A stretch of 64,000 bases of DNA from Planctomycetaceae bacterium (GTDB lineage: Bacteria > Planctomycetota > Planctomycetia > Pirellulales > Thermoguttaceae), in NCBI GenBank assembly GCA_004556055.1, contig SFIW01000003.1, forward strand, positions 27,848 to 91,847, in the 5' to 3' direction. The translations under genes were made by a program, and so were the position numbers. The notes under the pieces are model-generated. The model searched no databases. It had not been told where the DNA came from and saw only the letters and a program-made list of their open reading frames with translations. Positions 8,824-18,256 of the stretch are shown here, piece by piece. Positions within the stretch are counted from its first letter, which is position 1. Each line of letters starts with the position of its first letter.

Positions 8824-10041
8824 ATGAACGTTTGGAACAAAGTTTTGATGGCGTTGATAACGATCGAGTGCATCGTTTTCGGTATTTTCGCCGCCAATAG
8901 ATACAATGTGACGAAGACAGAAACGGCGAAGATCGAGAAACTCGAAGCGGATCTCGCGCAGACGCTTGAAGCCGTTCAGAAGCTTCGTTGCGAACTTTAC
9001 GGCGGATTTGAATCCGCCGAGTCTTGGACTGATCAGCGCTTGATCGGACAGTTGGAATATATGCGACGCCTTCAGAATGGCGAGGCGTTTATGAATTGTC
9101 AGCCGACGACGGCGAACGTCGACGCGCAGACGCAGCAGACGTCCGTTTCGTTCTCCGTTTCCGCACAGGACAAAACGACGGCTTTCCGTCCCGGCTCTAT
9201 CGCCTACGTTTTTGACGCGGGCGTTCCCGTCGCCGCAGCTCCTGCCGACGATTCCTCCGCCGCCGACGAACCTGCTCAAGAGCCCGTCGCCGCTCCTTAT
9301 ACCTTCCTTGGCGCCTTCGCCGTCGCCAACGCGACCGCAACTCAGGTTAATCTGACCTCCGTCGGCGCCGCCTCCGCAGAAGAGGTCAAAGCTCTTCAGG
9401 ATTCCGCGCGTAGCGGAAACGCCTGGGTCGTCTACGCCGATCGTCTGCCGATCGACTCTCCGGACGACGTCGCGCTCTTAGCTAGCGAAAACGCGGAACT
9501 CGTCGCCGCTTTTTCCGATGAATCCCGCGCCTTCTGCTCCAAGACGTTGACCGTCGACGAAGCGGCTCTCGCGACCGACGATTCCGTTCGCCTTCCAGTC
9601 GATTTCCAAGGCTCTCTCGATTATCAATGGAGCGTTCGCGATCGCGAGAATATCGTCAACGCGCGTCGCACTTCCGCGATCGCCACCCTTTCTAACGTCA
9701 TCGCCGACCAAGTCGTTGCGATTGGCGACGAACCGACCGATCAGAAAATTCTTGATCTTGACAACTGGGACGCGATTTACGCCGCCGCCGTCGCTCGCAA
9801 AAGAGTCGACTCTTGGCGCGAAAACATCGCGACGACCCGCGCGGCTCTCGGTCGTATGAACGGATATTGCGACCTCGCGAAGAAGGTTCTTGACGCCGCT
9901 GCGGATGGCGTCGACGCCTGCGAAAAGGCGATTGCGCAGAAGTTGGCTGAGAACGCCGAACTCGCCGCCAAGATCGCTTGGGCTCAGTTCGCCGCTTACG
10001 AAAAGCTTAACGCTCAGTCGCAAACCGCCGCTAACAACTGA
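8824..10041 (+). CDS. Membrane-anchored hypothetical protein
   Basis: A 405-residue protein with one N-terminal membrane helix (residues about 5-23, VLMALITIECIVFGIFAA), then a coiled-coil segment at 33-58 (KTETAKIEKLEADLAQTLEA), then a largely Ala/Asp/Val-rich region. A second helical, coiled-coil-like section occupies about 320-400. Short N-terminus then helix suggests an inner-membrane anchor with the bulk of the chain in the periplasm, but the topology is not certain. I recognise no family. It is driven by the strong promoter at 8603-8631, preceded by GGAGACGG, and closed by the terminator at 10073-10107, so it forms its own transcription unit, probably well expressed. Confidence 0.8.
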   Translation: MNVWNKVLMALITIECIVFGIFAANRYNVTKTETAKIEKLEADLAQTLEAVQKLRCELYGGFESAESWTDQRLIGQLEYMRRLQNGEAFMNCQPTTANVDAQTQQTSVSFSVSAQDKTTAFRPGSIAYVFDAGVPVAAAPADDSSAADEPAQEPVAAPYTFLGAFAVANATATQVNLTSVGAASAEEVKALQDSARSGNAWVVYADRLPIDSPDDVALLASENAELVAAFSDESRAFCSKTLTVDEAALATDDSVRLPVDFQGSLDYQWSVRDRENIVNARRTSAIATLSNVIADQVVAIGDEPTDQKILDLDNWDAIYAAAVARKRVDSWRENIATTRAALGRMNGYCDLAKKVLDAAADGVDACEKAIAQKLAENAELAAKIAWAQFAAYEKLNAQSQTAANN

Positions 10042-10072
10042 CTTGAACGTCCACGTCCCAATTGTGACAATA

Positions 10073-10107
10073 AAAAAACGCCTGCGTGTTGATCGTAGGC
10101 GTTTTTT
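10073..10107. terminator. Bidirectional intrinsic terminator
   Basis: The stem AACGCCTGCG/CGTAGGCGTT (one G-U pair) is flanked by an A-run on the left and a T-run on the right, around the loop TGTTGAT. It lies between the end of the plus-strand gene at 10041 and the end of the minus-strand gene at 10163, so it can serve both. Confidence 0.85.
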
Positions 10108-10162
10108 ATTGATTGTCAATTTGGCAAGAGAAAGACGCGCTAGTCGTGCGAAGCGCGTCGGT

Positions 10163-10696
10163 TTAATCTTCGATCCCGCCGTATTCGTAATCGGACGTCT
10201 CCATTGCGTCAAACTCTTGTTCTAGTTCTTCGACGGTGGGGATCTGCTCGTCGGCGGGTTCGGCGCAAGAAGCGTCGGCCCCGCTCTTGTTTAAGCTCTT
10301 GCCGCCGTTCTTCTCCTTCTCTTTCCTGTACGCTTCTTGACGAAGCTTTTCGCGTTCAAGCTCTTCCCGTTCGAGCTCTTCTTCGATTTCGTCGAAACCT
10401 TCTTCTGGAAGATTTTCAAAATCCGCGTCAAACTCGTCGTCGAAATCGTCTTCTTCCGGATTCGGCGCACGACGAATCCCGTTCTTGAACGCGTAGGGAT
10501 CGATGTAGAAACGATCGTTCGGATCAAGGGAAGGTCTTTCGGCTTGCCCATCCTCTTGGAGAGAATATGTTTCCGAACGACGACGTTCTTCAAAACTCAC
10601 GCTCTCAAACGAGTCGCCGGAGCGCCAATCGACTTGATAGTCGACCGATTCTACTTTGACGCGCGTCGTTGTCTTGGATTTACAAACCTCTTTCAT
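10163..10696 (-). CDS. Acidic hypothetical protein
   Basis: A 177-residue soluble protein. The N-terminal 50 residues are mixed and Ser/Arg-rich. Residues about 75-125 are extremely acidic with a run of Asp/Glu (EEDDFDDEFDADFENLPEE) passing into a charged helix of alternating Glu/Arg/Lys, and the C-terminus is again acidic. No signal peptide, membrane helix or enzyme motif is visible. Such composition suggests a disordered or partner-binding protein, but no family is recognised. The start ATG at 10694-10696 has AAAGGAC about 8 bases upstream and a candidate promoter at 10742-10770. It is a single-gene unit converging on the gene at 8824. Confidence 0.7.
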   Translation of the reverse strand: MKEVCKSKTTTRVKVESVDYQVDWRSGDSFESVSFEERRRSETYSLQEDGQAERPSLDPNDRFYIDPYAFKNGIRRAPNPEEDDFDDEFDADFENLPEEGFDEIEEELEREELEREKLRQEAYRKEKEKNGGKSLNKSGADASCAEPADEQIPTVEELEQEFDAMETSDYEYGGIED

Positions 10697-10741
10697 GTAT
10701 GTTGTCCTTTAATTTGCGTCGATTAAGACTAATCGCGCCGC

Positions 10742-10770
10742 ATTATAATACGCTATTGTTGGCGTGAAAA
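10742..10770 (-). promoter_or_regulatory. Candidate promoter for the acidic protein gene
   Basis: Read on the minus strand, TATAAT (bases 10747-10742) is preceded after 17 bases by TTTTCA (10770-10765), a 4/6 match to the -35 consensus. The start codon is about 46 bases downstream. Confidence 0.4.
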
Positions 10771-11020
10771 GATAAGAAAAGAACTTTTCTCATTTTTTCT
10801 TAATAATATTCGTCGTTTTTCTATAGATCCTTCATTACCTTTCTCCACTTTTCTAAAAACGTTCCCATAGACCTTTCTTAGAAAATGGAAGCGTCCCCGT
10901 GTTATTTTTTATAACGCCTATTATAATCAAGGAGAATGCGTTCTGTTGTAAACGCTTGGCGACGGGCGGCGCGCGCGCGTCTCCTCGCAATTTGTCGACA
11001 TTTTTTAAGGGAATTTAACG
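10771..11020. other. Intergenic region upstream of aspS
   Basis: AT-rich spacer without an open frame. A perfect TATAAT occurs at 10922-10927 on the plus strand about 95 bases before the aspS start, but no -35 element is visible at the right distance, so it is only a weak candidate for the aspS promoter. Confidence 0.35.
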
Positions 11021-12814
11021 GTGTATCGAACAAATACATGCGGCGAACTGGGCCGCAACAACGTGGGCGAGGTCGTGACGATCGCGGGATGGGTGGATTC
11101 TGCGCGCGACCACAGCGGCGTCTTCTTTGTCAATCTGCGCGATCGCTACGGTAAGACCCAAACGGTCTTTGACGCGGCCGCCGACCAGGAGCTCTTCCAA
11201 CTCGTCAAGACGCTCCATAACGAAGACGTCGTTCAAATTACCGGAGAGGTTTTGGCAAGACCCGAGGGACTTGTCAACCCCGAAATGAAGACCGGCGAGA
11301 TCGAAATTCGCGCCACGAAACTCGTTGTTCTTAATCGTTCGGAGACCGTCCCCTTCCTCCCGTCCGCCCCCGAGGTTCCCTCCGAGGAAATGCGGCTCAA
11401 GCATCGATATATCGACCTGCGGCGTCCTGAAATGCAGCGCGTTCTCACGCTCCGTCACCGCATCACGAAGACGCTGCGCGACTATTTCGACGAAAACGGT
11501 TTTCTTGAAGTGGAAACGCCGATTCTTGGTAAAAGCACCCCCGAAGGCGCGCGCGACTATCTCGTCCCCAGCCGCGTCACTCAAGGCGCGTTCTACGCCC
11601 TCCCGCAGTCTCCGCAGCTCTATAAGCAGCTCCTTATGATCGCCGGGTACGACCGCTACGTTCAGGTCGCGCGTTGCTTCCGCGACGAAGACCTCCGCGC
11701 AGACCGACAGCCCGAATTCACCCAACTCGACCTCGAAATGTCGTTCGTCGAGATGGAGGACGTTATCGAGCTCGTCAGTAAGCTCGTTCAGCGCCTCATG
11801 AAGGAGATTAAGGGCGTCGATATTCCTCTTCCTCTTCCGCGCATCACTTACGACGAAGCGATGGAGCGTTTCGGACACGACGCTCCCGATCTGCGCTTTG
11901 GCATGGAGCTTAAAGACGTCACCGATATCGCGAAGACCGTCGATTTCAAGGTCTTCCGCTCCGTCGCGGAAAACGGAGGACGCGTACGCGGTATCAACGT
12001 TAAGAACGCCGCCGACAAGTATAGCCGTAAAGATATTGACAACCTCACCGCGTGGACTGCGGAACAGTTCGGCGCGAAGGGAATCGTCTGGTTCAAGGTC
12101 GATTCCGAAGGCAAATTGACCGGTTCCAGCGCGAAGAACTTCTCCGCGGAAGCGCTTGAAGCGATTGGGAAGAAACTCGATGTCGAAGCGAACGACTTGC
12201 TCCTCTTCTCCTGCGGCGACTTCAATCTGACTTGCCGCGTCTTGAACGGTTTGCGTCGTCGTCTCGCCGCCGAACTCAAACTTTACGATCCCGAAGAGAT
12301 GAACTTCTGCTGGGTCGTTAAGTTCCCGATGTTCCACTGGGACGAAGAAGAGAATCGTTGGGTTGCGGAGCACCATCCCTTCACGGCTCCCCTCGTCGAA
12401 GATCTTGCGAAACTCGACGGCGACGACGAAGCGATCAGCTCGATTCGCGCGCAGGCGTACGACCTCGTGCTTAACGGCTTTGAAGCGGGCGGCGGCACGA
12501 TCCGTATTCACGACCCCGAGATTCAGAACAAAGTTTTCGGCTTGCTCGGAATGACGCGCGAACAGGCGCGCGAGCAGTTCGGTTTCCTCGTCGACGCGTT
12601 GCAGTTCGGCGCTCCTCCTCACGGGGGACTCGCGCTCGGTTTGGATCGCGTCGTCATGCTCTTTGCGGGCGTTGACAATATCCGCGACTGCATCGCGTTC
12701 CCGAAGACGACGAAGGCGAGCGACTTGATGACGGGCGCGCCAGCGGAAGTCGCGCAGAAGCAGCTCGACGAACTCGCGATTAAGTCGACGCTTCCTCCGA
12801 AGAAGGAAGATTGA
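11021..12814 (+). CDS. aspS: Aspartyl-tRNA synthetase
   Basis: Class II aminoacyl-tRNA synthetase charging tRNA-Asp with aspartate (some bacterial enzymes also charge tRNA-Asn). At 597 residues it has the bacterial length. Visible in order: the N-terminal OB-fold anticodon-binding domain (about 1-105, VTIAGWVDSARDHSGVFFV), motif 1 region (YIDLRRPEMQRVL), motif 2 at about 218-240 (CFRDEDLRADRQPEFTQLDL), the bacterial GAD insertion (about 280-410), and motif 3 near 535 (GLALGLDRVVMLF). The start is GTG 11021, with AAGGGAA about 9 bases upstream, because it begins directly at MYRTNTCGELG, the usual N-terminus of the family. Discriminating versus non-discriminating specificity cannot be settled by eye. 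Confidence 0.97.
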   Translation: MYRTNTCGELGRNNVGEVVTIAGWVDSARDHSGVFFVNLRDRYGKTQTVFDAAADQELFQLVKTLHNEDVVQITGEVLARPEGLVNPEMKTGEIEIRATKLVVLNRSETVPFLPSAPEVPSEEMRLKHRYIDLRRPEMQRVLTLRHRITKTLRDYFDENGFLEVETPILGKSTPEGARDYLVPSRVTQGAFYALPQSPQLYKQLLMIAGYDRYVQVARCFRDEDLRADRQPEFTQLDLEMSFVEMEDVIELVSKLVQRLMKEIKGVDIPLPLPRITYDEAMERFGHDAPDLRFGMELKDVTDIAKTVDFKVFRSVAENGGRVRGINVKNAADKYSRKDIDNLTAWTAEQFGAKGIVWFKVDSEGKLTGSSAKNFSAEALEAIGKKLDVEANDLLLFSCGDFNLTCRVLNGLRRRLAAELKLYDPEEMNFCWVVKFPMFHWDEEENRWVAEHHPFTAPLVEDLAKLDGDDEAISSIRAQAYDLVLNGFEAGGGTIRIHDPEIQNKVFGLLGMTREQAREQFGFLVDALQFGAPPHGGLALGLDRVVMLFAGVDNIRDCIAFPKTTKASDLMTGAPAEVAQKQLDELAIKSTLPPKKED

Positions 12815-12833
12815 GAGTCGGTTTGAGATCTTA

Positions 12834-12854
12834 GGCTCCGCGCAGCGCGGAGCC
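12834..12854 (+). terminator. Hairpin after aspS, possible weak terminator
   Basis: A perfect 9-bp stem, GGCTCCGCG with CGCGGAGCC around a CAG loop, is followed only by CTTTCC instead of a T-run. It lies 20 bases after the aspS stop and 23 before the next gene, so it may attenuate rather than fully stop transcription. Confidence 0.5.
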
Positions 12855-12876
12855 CTTTCCTAGAACGGACGACGTT

Positions 12877-13695
12877 ATGACGGAATACGATATGATTCAA
12901 GAGGCGGTCGCGACGATTCGCGCGCGGTGGTCCAAGCAAGCGGACGTCGGGATTATTCTCGGCACCGGGCTCGGCGCGCTCGCGGATCGAATCTCCGCCG
13001 ACGCGACGATTCCTTACGAAGAAATTCCGCATTTTGCTCGATCTACGGTCGAGTCTCACGCGGGACGATTGATTCTCGGTTCTCTCGAAGGGAAGACCGT
13101 CGTCGCGATGCAGGGGCGTTTTCACTACTACGAGGGATTTTCGCCCAAACAAATCGTCTTCCCCGTGAGGGTGATGCGCGCGCTCGGCGCCAAGACGCTG
13201 ATCGTTTCGAACGCGTGCGGGGGATTGAATCCCCAATTTCGCGCGGGCGATTTGATGCTGATAGAGGATCATATCAATCTTCAGGGCATGAATCCTCTGA
13301 TCGGACCGAACGACGATCGGCTCGGGGCGCGTTTTCCGGATATGATCGAGCCGTATTCGCGGCGTCTTTTGGAGCTGGCGCGAGATACGGCGCTCTCTAA
13401 GGGGATTCCGACGCATACGGGCGTTTACGTAGCGGTCGCGGGTCCGAACCTTGAGACGCGCGCGGAATATCGTTTCCTGCGCGCGATAGGCGCCGACGCG
13501 GTCGGAATGTCGACCGTTCCCGAAGTTCTCGCCGCCGTCCATATGAACATGCGCGTCTTGGGGATCTCCTGCGTCACCGACATGGGACTTCCCGACGCCT
13601 TGGAACCGGCGAGTCTTCCGCGTATCCTAGATAACGCGGCAAAGGCCGAGCCGAAAATGAATGAGATTATATGCGGCGTATTGAAGAAAATCTAG
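12877..13695 (+). CDS. punA: Purine nucleoside phosphorylase with Asp at the base-recognition site
   Basis: Trimeric-type purine nucleoside phosphorylase (PNP/MTAP superfamily), which splits purine nucleosides with phosphate to free base and ribose-1-phosphate for purine salvage. At 272 residues it has the family length. Visible: the phosphate-binding GTGLGALAD loop near 29, SHAGRL near 65, MQGRFHYYEGF near 80, NACGGLN near 112 and GPNLETRAEYR at 189-199 containing the base-binding Glu193. The residue that is normally Asn in 6-oxopurine-specific enzymes (TNMAAG) is here Asp235 in CVTDMGLPD, as in the adenine-specific MTAP branch. This suggests altered or broader base preference (inference). 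It lies between aspS and ileS, in the same direction. Confidence 0.92.
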   Translation: MTEYDMIQEAVATIRARWSKQADVGIILGTGLGALADRISADATIPYEEIPHFARSTVESHAGRLILGSLEGKTVVAMQGRFHYYEGFSPKQIVFPVRVMRALGAKTLIVSNACGGLNPQFRAGDLMLIEDHINLQGMNPLIGPNDDRLGARFPDMIEPYSRRLLELARDTALSKGIPTHTGVYVAVAGPNLETRAEYRFLRAIGADAVGMSTVPEVLAAVHMNMRVLGISCVTDMGLPDALEPASLPRILDNAAKAEPKMNEIICGVLKKI

Positions 13696-13803
13696 AAAGC
13701 CTTTCCCTCTTCTCGACGGCGCCGCGTTAATTGCGCCAGCGCCGGACTTCGAACGCGAGGCGGCGGCGATCAAAATATTTGTAGTTTTATTAAGGATCAC
13801 CAT

Positions 13804-16800
13804 ATGGCGAACGAACAACCTAATTCTGACGTTTCGAGCGAATCGCTCCTCTCCACGAGCGCAAACTTTCCGCAGAACGAAGAATTGATCATTAAACGAT
13901 GGCGGGAACTAGGCGTCTATCAAGAATCTTTAAAGAGACGTCGAGAATCGAACAAGGGCTCTTTTGTTTTTTATGAAGGGCCTCCCACCGCCAACGGAAT
14001 CCCGCATCCCGGCCACTGTCTCACGCGCGCAATGAAAGATCTGTATCCCCGTTACAAGACGATGAAGGGATATTTCTGCGAGCGAAAAGCTGGTTGGGAC
14101 ACCCATGGTCTTCCCGTCGAGGTTGAAGTGGGCAAGGAGCTCGTGAAAGAAGGGTTGATTAAGGAAAACTCGAAGGAAGAAATCGAGCGTTTTGGTCTCG
14201 AACCCTTCGTCCATCGTTGCATCGCCAACGTCTTCCGGTATACGTCGCAGTGGGAAGAATTGACCGAGCGGATCGGCTTCTGGGTCGATTTGCGCAACGC
14301 GTACGTCACCTATCACCGTTCTTTCGTCGAAAGCGTTTGGTTTGCGCTGAAAAACTTCTTCGATCGCGGGCTCCTCTATCAGGGACACAAGATCGTTTGG
14401 TGGTGGGCGCAAGGGGGCACGGCGCTTTCTTCGGGCGAAGTGGGGCAGGGGTATCGTCAAGTCGGCGATCCTAGCGTCTTTGTTCGTTGTCCTATCATTA
14501 ACGAATCGAGCGATTCCAAGTGGGACGCCGTCGACCTCCTAGTCTGGACGACCACGCCGTGGACTCTTCCCAGCAACCAGTTCGTCGCGGTTCATCCCGA
14601 TCTCGAATACTCCGTAATCAAGCTGACGACGAAAGAGGGCGTCGAGGATACGCGCGCGATGATCGTCGCGTCCGCGCTCGTCGATACCGTCGCGTCGAAG
14701 ATCAAGGCGACGACGAACGTTCTCTTTACCTGCAAGGGATCCGAACTTCTTGACAAACGTTATCAACCGCCCTTCGACTGCTTCTACAAGGAACAGGGCT
14801 CCCTTAAAGGCCGACTCAAGGACGGGGGCGAGATTTACCGCGCGTGGCGCGTCGTTCCCGCGACTTACGTCACGATCGATTCCGGAACGGGCCTGGTACA
14901 CCAAGCGGGCGCGTTCGGCGAAGACGACTTCAACGTCCTTGTGGAACAGCAGGAGCGTTTCGTTGAAGGGGACGCGCCGGAACTTCTTTGCGCCGTCGCC
15001 CCCAACGGTAAATTCACGAGCGTCTTCCCCGAATTCGAAGGCCGCTGGGTCAAAGAAGCGGACAAGGATATTATTCGCGCGATGAAGGAACGCGGCGTCC
15101 TTTACTGGCAAGAACAGTATCTGCACGACTATCCCTTCTGCTGGCGCGCTCCGAACGATCCGCTTATCCAGTACCCGCGTCGCAGTTGGTTCGTGCGTAC
15201 GACGGACTTTACCGAACAGATGCTCGAGAACAACTCGCACATCAACTGGATTCCCGAGCACATTCGCGACGGTCGTTTCGGCCATTTCCTTGCCGGAAAG
15301 GTCGACTGGGCGCTCTCGCGCGAACGCTATTGGGGAACTCCCCTTCCCGTGTGGGAATGTGAAGAGACGGGCTATCAGGAAGCGATCGGCTCTTACGACG
15401 AGCTCCTTTCGAAACCTGGCGCCGCAGGCGTCGAAGTCTGGCAAGCTGCGCGCGACGCGGCTAAGAAGGAGAAGGGGGACGCTTGGACCGAGAAGGACGA
15501 AGAACTGTGGAATCACCTACGCGTTCACAAGCCGTATATCGACGCGGTGACGTACGATTCCCCCAAGGCGCCTGGAAAGAAGATGCGCCGCGTTCCCGAA
15601 GTCATCGACTGTTGGTTCGACTCCGGTTCGATGCCCTTCGCGCAGTTCGGGTTCCCGCACGCGGAAGGTTCCAAGGAACTCTTCAAAAAGCATTTTCCCG
15701 CAGACTTCATCAGCGAAGCGATCGATCAGACGCGCGGTTGGTTCTACTCGCAAGTCGCGATTTCAACCCTCCTCTTTGGGGACAAAGAGTCGCGCAAGGC
15801 GATCGGTATCGACAAGGATTTCCCGCATCCCTTCAAGAACTGTATTGTTCTTGGACTCATGCTCGCCGAATGGTACGAAAACAACGCCGATAAACTCGAC
15901 ATTCGCCTCACGGAAAAAGAGGCTCTCGAAGCGTTCGGAAAGGGTAAGTTCACGAAGCGCGTCGGCAAGATGTCCAAGTCCCTCAAGAACTACCGACTGC
16001 CCAAAGAGATCTTCGACAAATACGGCGCCGACGCCCTCCGTTGGTACTTCTTCGCCAACCAGGCCCCCTGGAACTCGATCGTCTACAGCGAGAACTCGAT
16101 CAAGGACAGCTTGCCCGAATTCATGATTCGCCTCATGAACGTCGTCTCTTTCTTCAAGGTTTACCAGAAGATCGACGGCTTTGCTCCGGAGCGCGAATTG
16201 GATCTTGCCGCGATCAAAAACGCGGGAGCCATGCTCACGCCGGAAGATTTGGCGACCGCAAGCTCGTATCGTCCCGTCTCAGAACGCGCCGAGTTGGATC
16301 GCTGGCTCTTGAGCGAACTCCATTCGACGGTCAAATTTGTCGACGAGCGTCTCGACGCGTACGATCATTTCGTCGCGTGCGGGAAGATCACCGCGTTTGT
16401 CGATTCCTTGTCGAACTGGTACGTGCGTCGTAGCCGCGACCGATTCTGGTCCGGGGAAGAGTCGCAGTCGAAGAAGGACGCTTACTGGACCCTTTACGAG
16501 ACGTTAATAACCCTCGCGAAGTTGATCGCGCCTTTCACGCCCTTCATTTCCGAGCGCATCTGGCTCCTCATGACGGAGAACTTTGGCGACGCGGCGCTTG
16601 CGAGCGTCCACTGGTGCGACTATCCCGTCGCGAACGAGAGCGTCGTCGATCCGGTCTTGGCGCGTAAAATGGCGCACGTGCGCGAAATCGTCTCCTTGGG
16701 ACACAACGCGCGAACTTGCGCAAAACTCAAAGTGCGACAGCCTCTTTCGGGTATCGAAGTCGTTTTCGCGGACAAAAACGCCAGCTCCGAGCTCGTTGAC

Positions 16801-17412
16801 TATGTCTCTTTGATCGAAGAAGAATTGAACGTGAAGTCGGTCAACTTTATCGACCGCGCCGATCACTACGTTTCGTACGCGATCGTTCCCGATCTCAAGA
16901 AGCTCGGTCCGAAATTCGGACGCGCGTTGCCTCTTGTAAAGAAGGCGTTGAACGACCTCGACGGCGCAGCGGCGAACGCGGAAATGACCGCGAACGGTAA
17001 ATTGACGTTGGCGTTGTCGGACGGTTCGAGCGTCGAGCTGAGTTCGGACGAAGTTCAGGCGCGTCTCGTCGCGAAGGAAGGTTTTGCGGCGTCCCAAGGC
17101 GCGAGTTGCGTCGTCGTTATTTCGACGGAACTCACTCCAGAGCTCATCGCCGAAGGGTTGGCGCGCGAGTTGGTTCGCGCGATCCAGGATCGTCGTAAGG
17201 AACTTAAATGCGACTACGTCGACCGCATCGCCGTCGGCGTCGAAGGCGCTTCCGACGCGCTTGTTTCCGCCGTTAAGAACTTTGAGGATTACGTCAAACG
17301 CGAGACTCTCGCCTTGGAGCTGAACTTCGGAGCTCTTTCCGACGTCGAAGGCTCGTCCGTCCAGATCGACGGCGCTACTCTTTCCTTGTTCGTTAAGACG
17401 CTCAAAGCGTAG
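13804..17412 (+). CDS. ileS: Isoleucyl-tRNA synthetase, eukaryote-like type
   Basis: Class I synthetase charging tRNA-Ile. The 1202-residue chain has the HIGH-type signature as GIPHPGH near residue 65, GWDTHGLPVEVEV near 97, the CP1 editing domain (about 190-420, WTTTPWTLPSNQF), CWFDSGSMPFAQ near 605 and the KMSKS loop at 722-726 (VGKMSKSLKNY). The length and the absence of the C-terminal zinc-finger with Cys pairs point to the second, eukaryote-like IleRS type, which in many bacteria is insensitive to mupirocin; the drug property is inferred from the type only. ATG 13804 follows AAGGATCACC. No T-box-like leader was seen upstream. Confidence 0.96.
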   Translation: MANEQPNSDVSSESLLSTSANFPQNEELIIKRWRELGVYQESLKRRRESNKGSFVFYEGPPTANGIPHPGHCLTRAMKDLYPRYKTMKGYFCERKAGWDTHGLPVEVEVGKELVKEGLIKENSKEEIERFGLEPFVHRCIANVFRYTSQWEELTERIGFWVDLRNAYVTYHRSFVESVWFALKNFFDRGLLYQGHKIVWWWAQGGTALSSGEVGQGYRQVGDPSVFVRCPIINESSDSKWDAVDLLVWTTTPWTLPSNQFVAVHPDLEYSVIKLTTKEGVEDTRAMIVASALVDTVASKIKATTNVLFTCKGSELLDKRYQPPFDCFYKEQGSLKGRLKDGGEIYRAWRVVPATYVTIDSGTGLVHQAGAFGEDDFNVLVEQQERFVEGDAPELLCAVAPNGKFTSVFPEFEGRWVKEADKDIIRAMKERGVLYWQEQYLHDYPFCWRAPNDPLIQYPRRSWFVRTTDFTEQMLENNSHINWIPEHIRDGRFGHFLAGKVDWALSRERYWGTPLPVWECEETGYQEAIGSYDELLSKPGAAGVEVWQAARDAAKKEKGDAWTEKDEELWNHLRVHKPYIDAVTYDSPKAPGKKMRRVPEVIDCWFDSGSMPFAQFGFPHAEGSKELFKKHFPADFISEAIDQTRGWFYSQVAISTLLFGDKESRKAIGIDKDFPHPFKNCIVLGLMLAEWYENNADKLDIRLTEKEALEAFGKGKFTKRVGKMSKSLKNYRLPKEIFDKYGADALRWYFFANQAPWNSIVYSENSIKDSLPEFMIRLMNVVSFFKVYQKIDGFAPERELDLAAIKNAGAMLTPEDLATASSYRPVSERAELDRWLLSELHSTVKFVDERLDAYDHFVACGKITAFVDSLSNWYVRRSRDRFWSGEESQSKKDAYWTLYETLITLAKLIAPFTPFISERIWLLMTENFGDAALASVHWCDYPVANESVVDPVLARKMAHVREIVSLGHNARTCAKLKVRQPLSGIEVVFADKNASSELVDYVSLIEEELNVKSVNFIDRADHYVSYAIVPDLKKLGPKFGRALPLVKKALNDLDGAAANAEMTANGKLTLALSDGSSVELSSDEVQARLVAKEGFAASQGASCVVVISTELTPELIAEGLARELVRAIQDRRKELKCDYVDRIAVGVEGASDALVSAVKNFEDYVKRETLALELNFGALSDVEGSSVQIDGATLSLFVKTLKA

Positions 17413-17507
17413 CGTTCTAAATACGCGCGTCGCGCGGCCTCTTCGCGTCGACGCGCTTTGCTTTCATTAAGTCGATATGTCATTTACTGAATAGGAGTGT
17501 GTGCAAA

Positions 17508-18155
17508 ATGACTCTTCATCTCGCCGTTTTGATTTCCGGACAAGGACGCACCTTGAAGAACCTTCTTGACGTGATTGATCGCGGCGAACTCGACGCGACT
17601 GTCGACATTGTCATCGCGAGTAAAAAAGACTGCAAAGGTTTGCAGTACGCCGATCAGAAGAAGATCCCGATTGCGATCGTCGAAAGCCATTGTTACGAGA
17701 CGAAGGAGGCGTTTAGCGAGGCCGTCTTCAGAGAATGTCGCCACAAGATGGTCGACTACGTCGTCATGGCCGGTTACCTCAAATTCTTGCTCGTTCCGAA
17801 CGACTTTAAAGATCGCGTCCTCAACATTCACCCGTCCCTCATTCCTTCCTTCTGCGGCGAGGGAATGTACGGTCGTCGCGTCCACGAACAAGTTCTCGCG
17901 CGCGGCGTGAAGGTTTCCGGCGCGACTGTTCATTTTGTCGACAATATCTACGACAACGGACCGATCATCCTTCAGAAAGTGGTTGACGTCTATAGCTCCG
18001 ACACGGTCGACGTCCTTAGCGACCGCGTTTTGTACGAGGCGGAATTCATCGCTTATCCCGAAGCGCTGCGCCTGATCTCCGAGGGACGCGTTGAGATCGT
18101 CAACCATCCGACGACAGGTGCGCGCACGGTGAAAATTTTGGAAAAGGCGCAATGA
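17508..18155 (+). CDS. purN: Phosphoribosylglycinamide formyltransferase
   Basis: Transfers a formyl group from 10-formyltetrahydrofolate to GAR in the third step of purine synthesis. The 215-residue protein has the formyltransferase fold with the N-terminal phosphate loop (LAVLISGQGRTLKNL), the folate/catalytic segment VLNIHPSLIPSF (Asn and His of the active site) and DNIYDNGPII containing the catalytic Asp. The phosphate loop reads ISGQGRTL where many enzymes have SGxGSNL, and the substrate loop reads FCGEGMYG, so it belongs to a divergent branch. An in-frame GTG at 17499 exists but only one base separates it from AGGAG (17493-17497); the ATG at 17508 has a 10-base spacing and is preferred. 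A strong terminator follows. Confidence 0.9.
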   Translation: MTLHLAVLISGQGRTLKNLLDVIDRGELDATVDIVIASKKDCKGLQYADQKKIPIAIVESHCYETKEAFSEAVFRECRHKMVDYVVMAGYLKFLLVPNDFKDRVLNIHPSLIPSFCGEGMYGRRVHEQVLARGVKVSGATVHFVDNIYDNGPIILQKVVDVYSSDTVDVLSDRVLYEAEFIAYPEALRLISEGRVEIVNHPTTGARTVKILEKAQ

Positions 18156-18188
18156 CGACGACATTACGCAAAGAGTAGACGTTTTGAC

Positions 18189-18230
18189 GGGAGCGCGCTC
18201 TTGTAGCGACGCTCCCTTTTTATATTTTTT
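18189..18230 (+). terminator. Intrinsic terminator after purN
   Basis: The stem GGGAGCG (18189-18195) pairs with CGCTCCC (18210-18216) and is followed by TTTTTATATTTTTT. It lies 34 bases after the purN stop. Confidence 0.85.
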
Positions 18231-18256
18231 CGCTCCTGTAACATAGAATTGAATTC

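Noticed and set aside
11015..12622. 535-residue minus-strand frame opposite aspS
   Set aside because: GC-biased codons keep the antisense frame open; the plus strand is an unmistakable AspRS.
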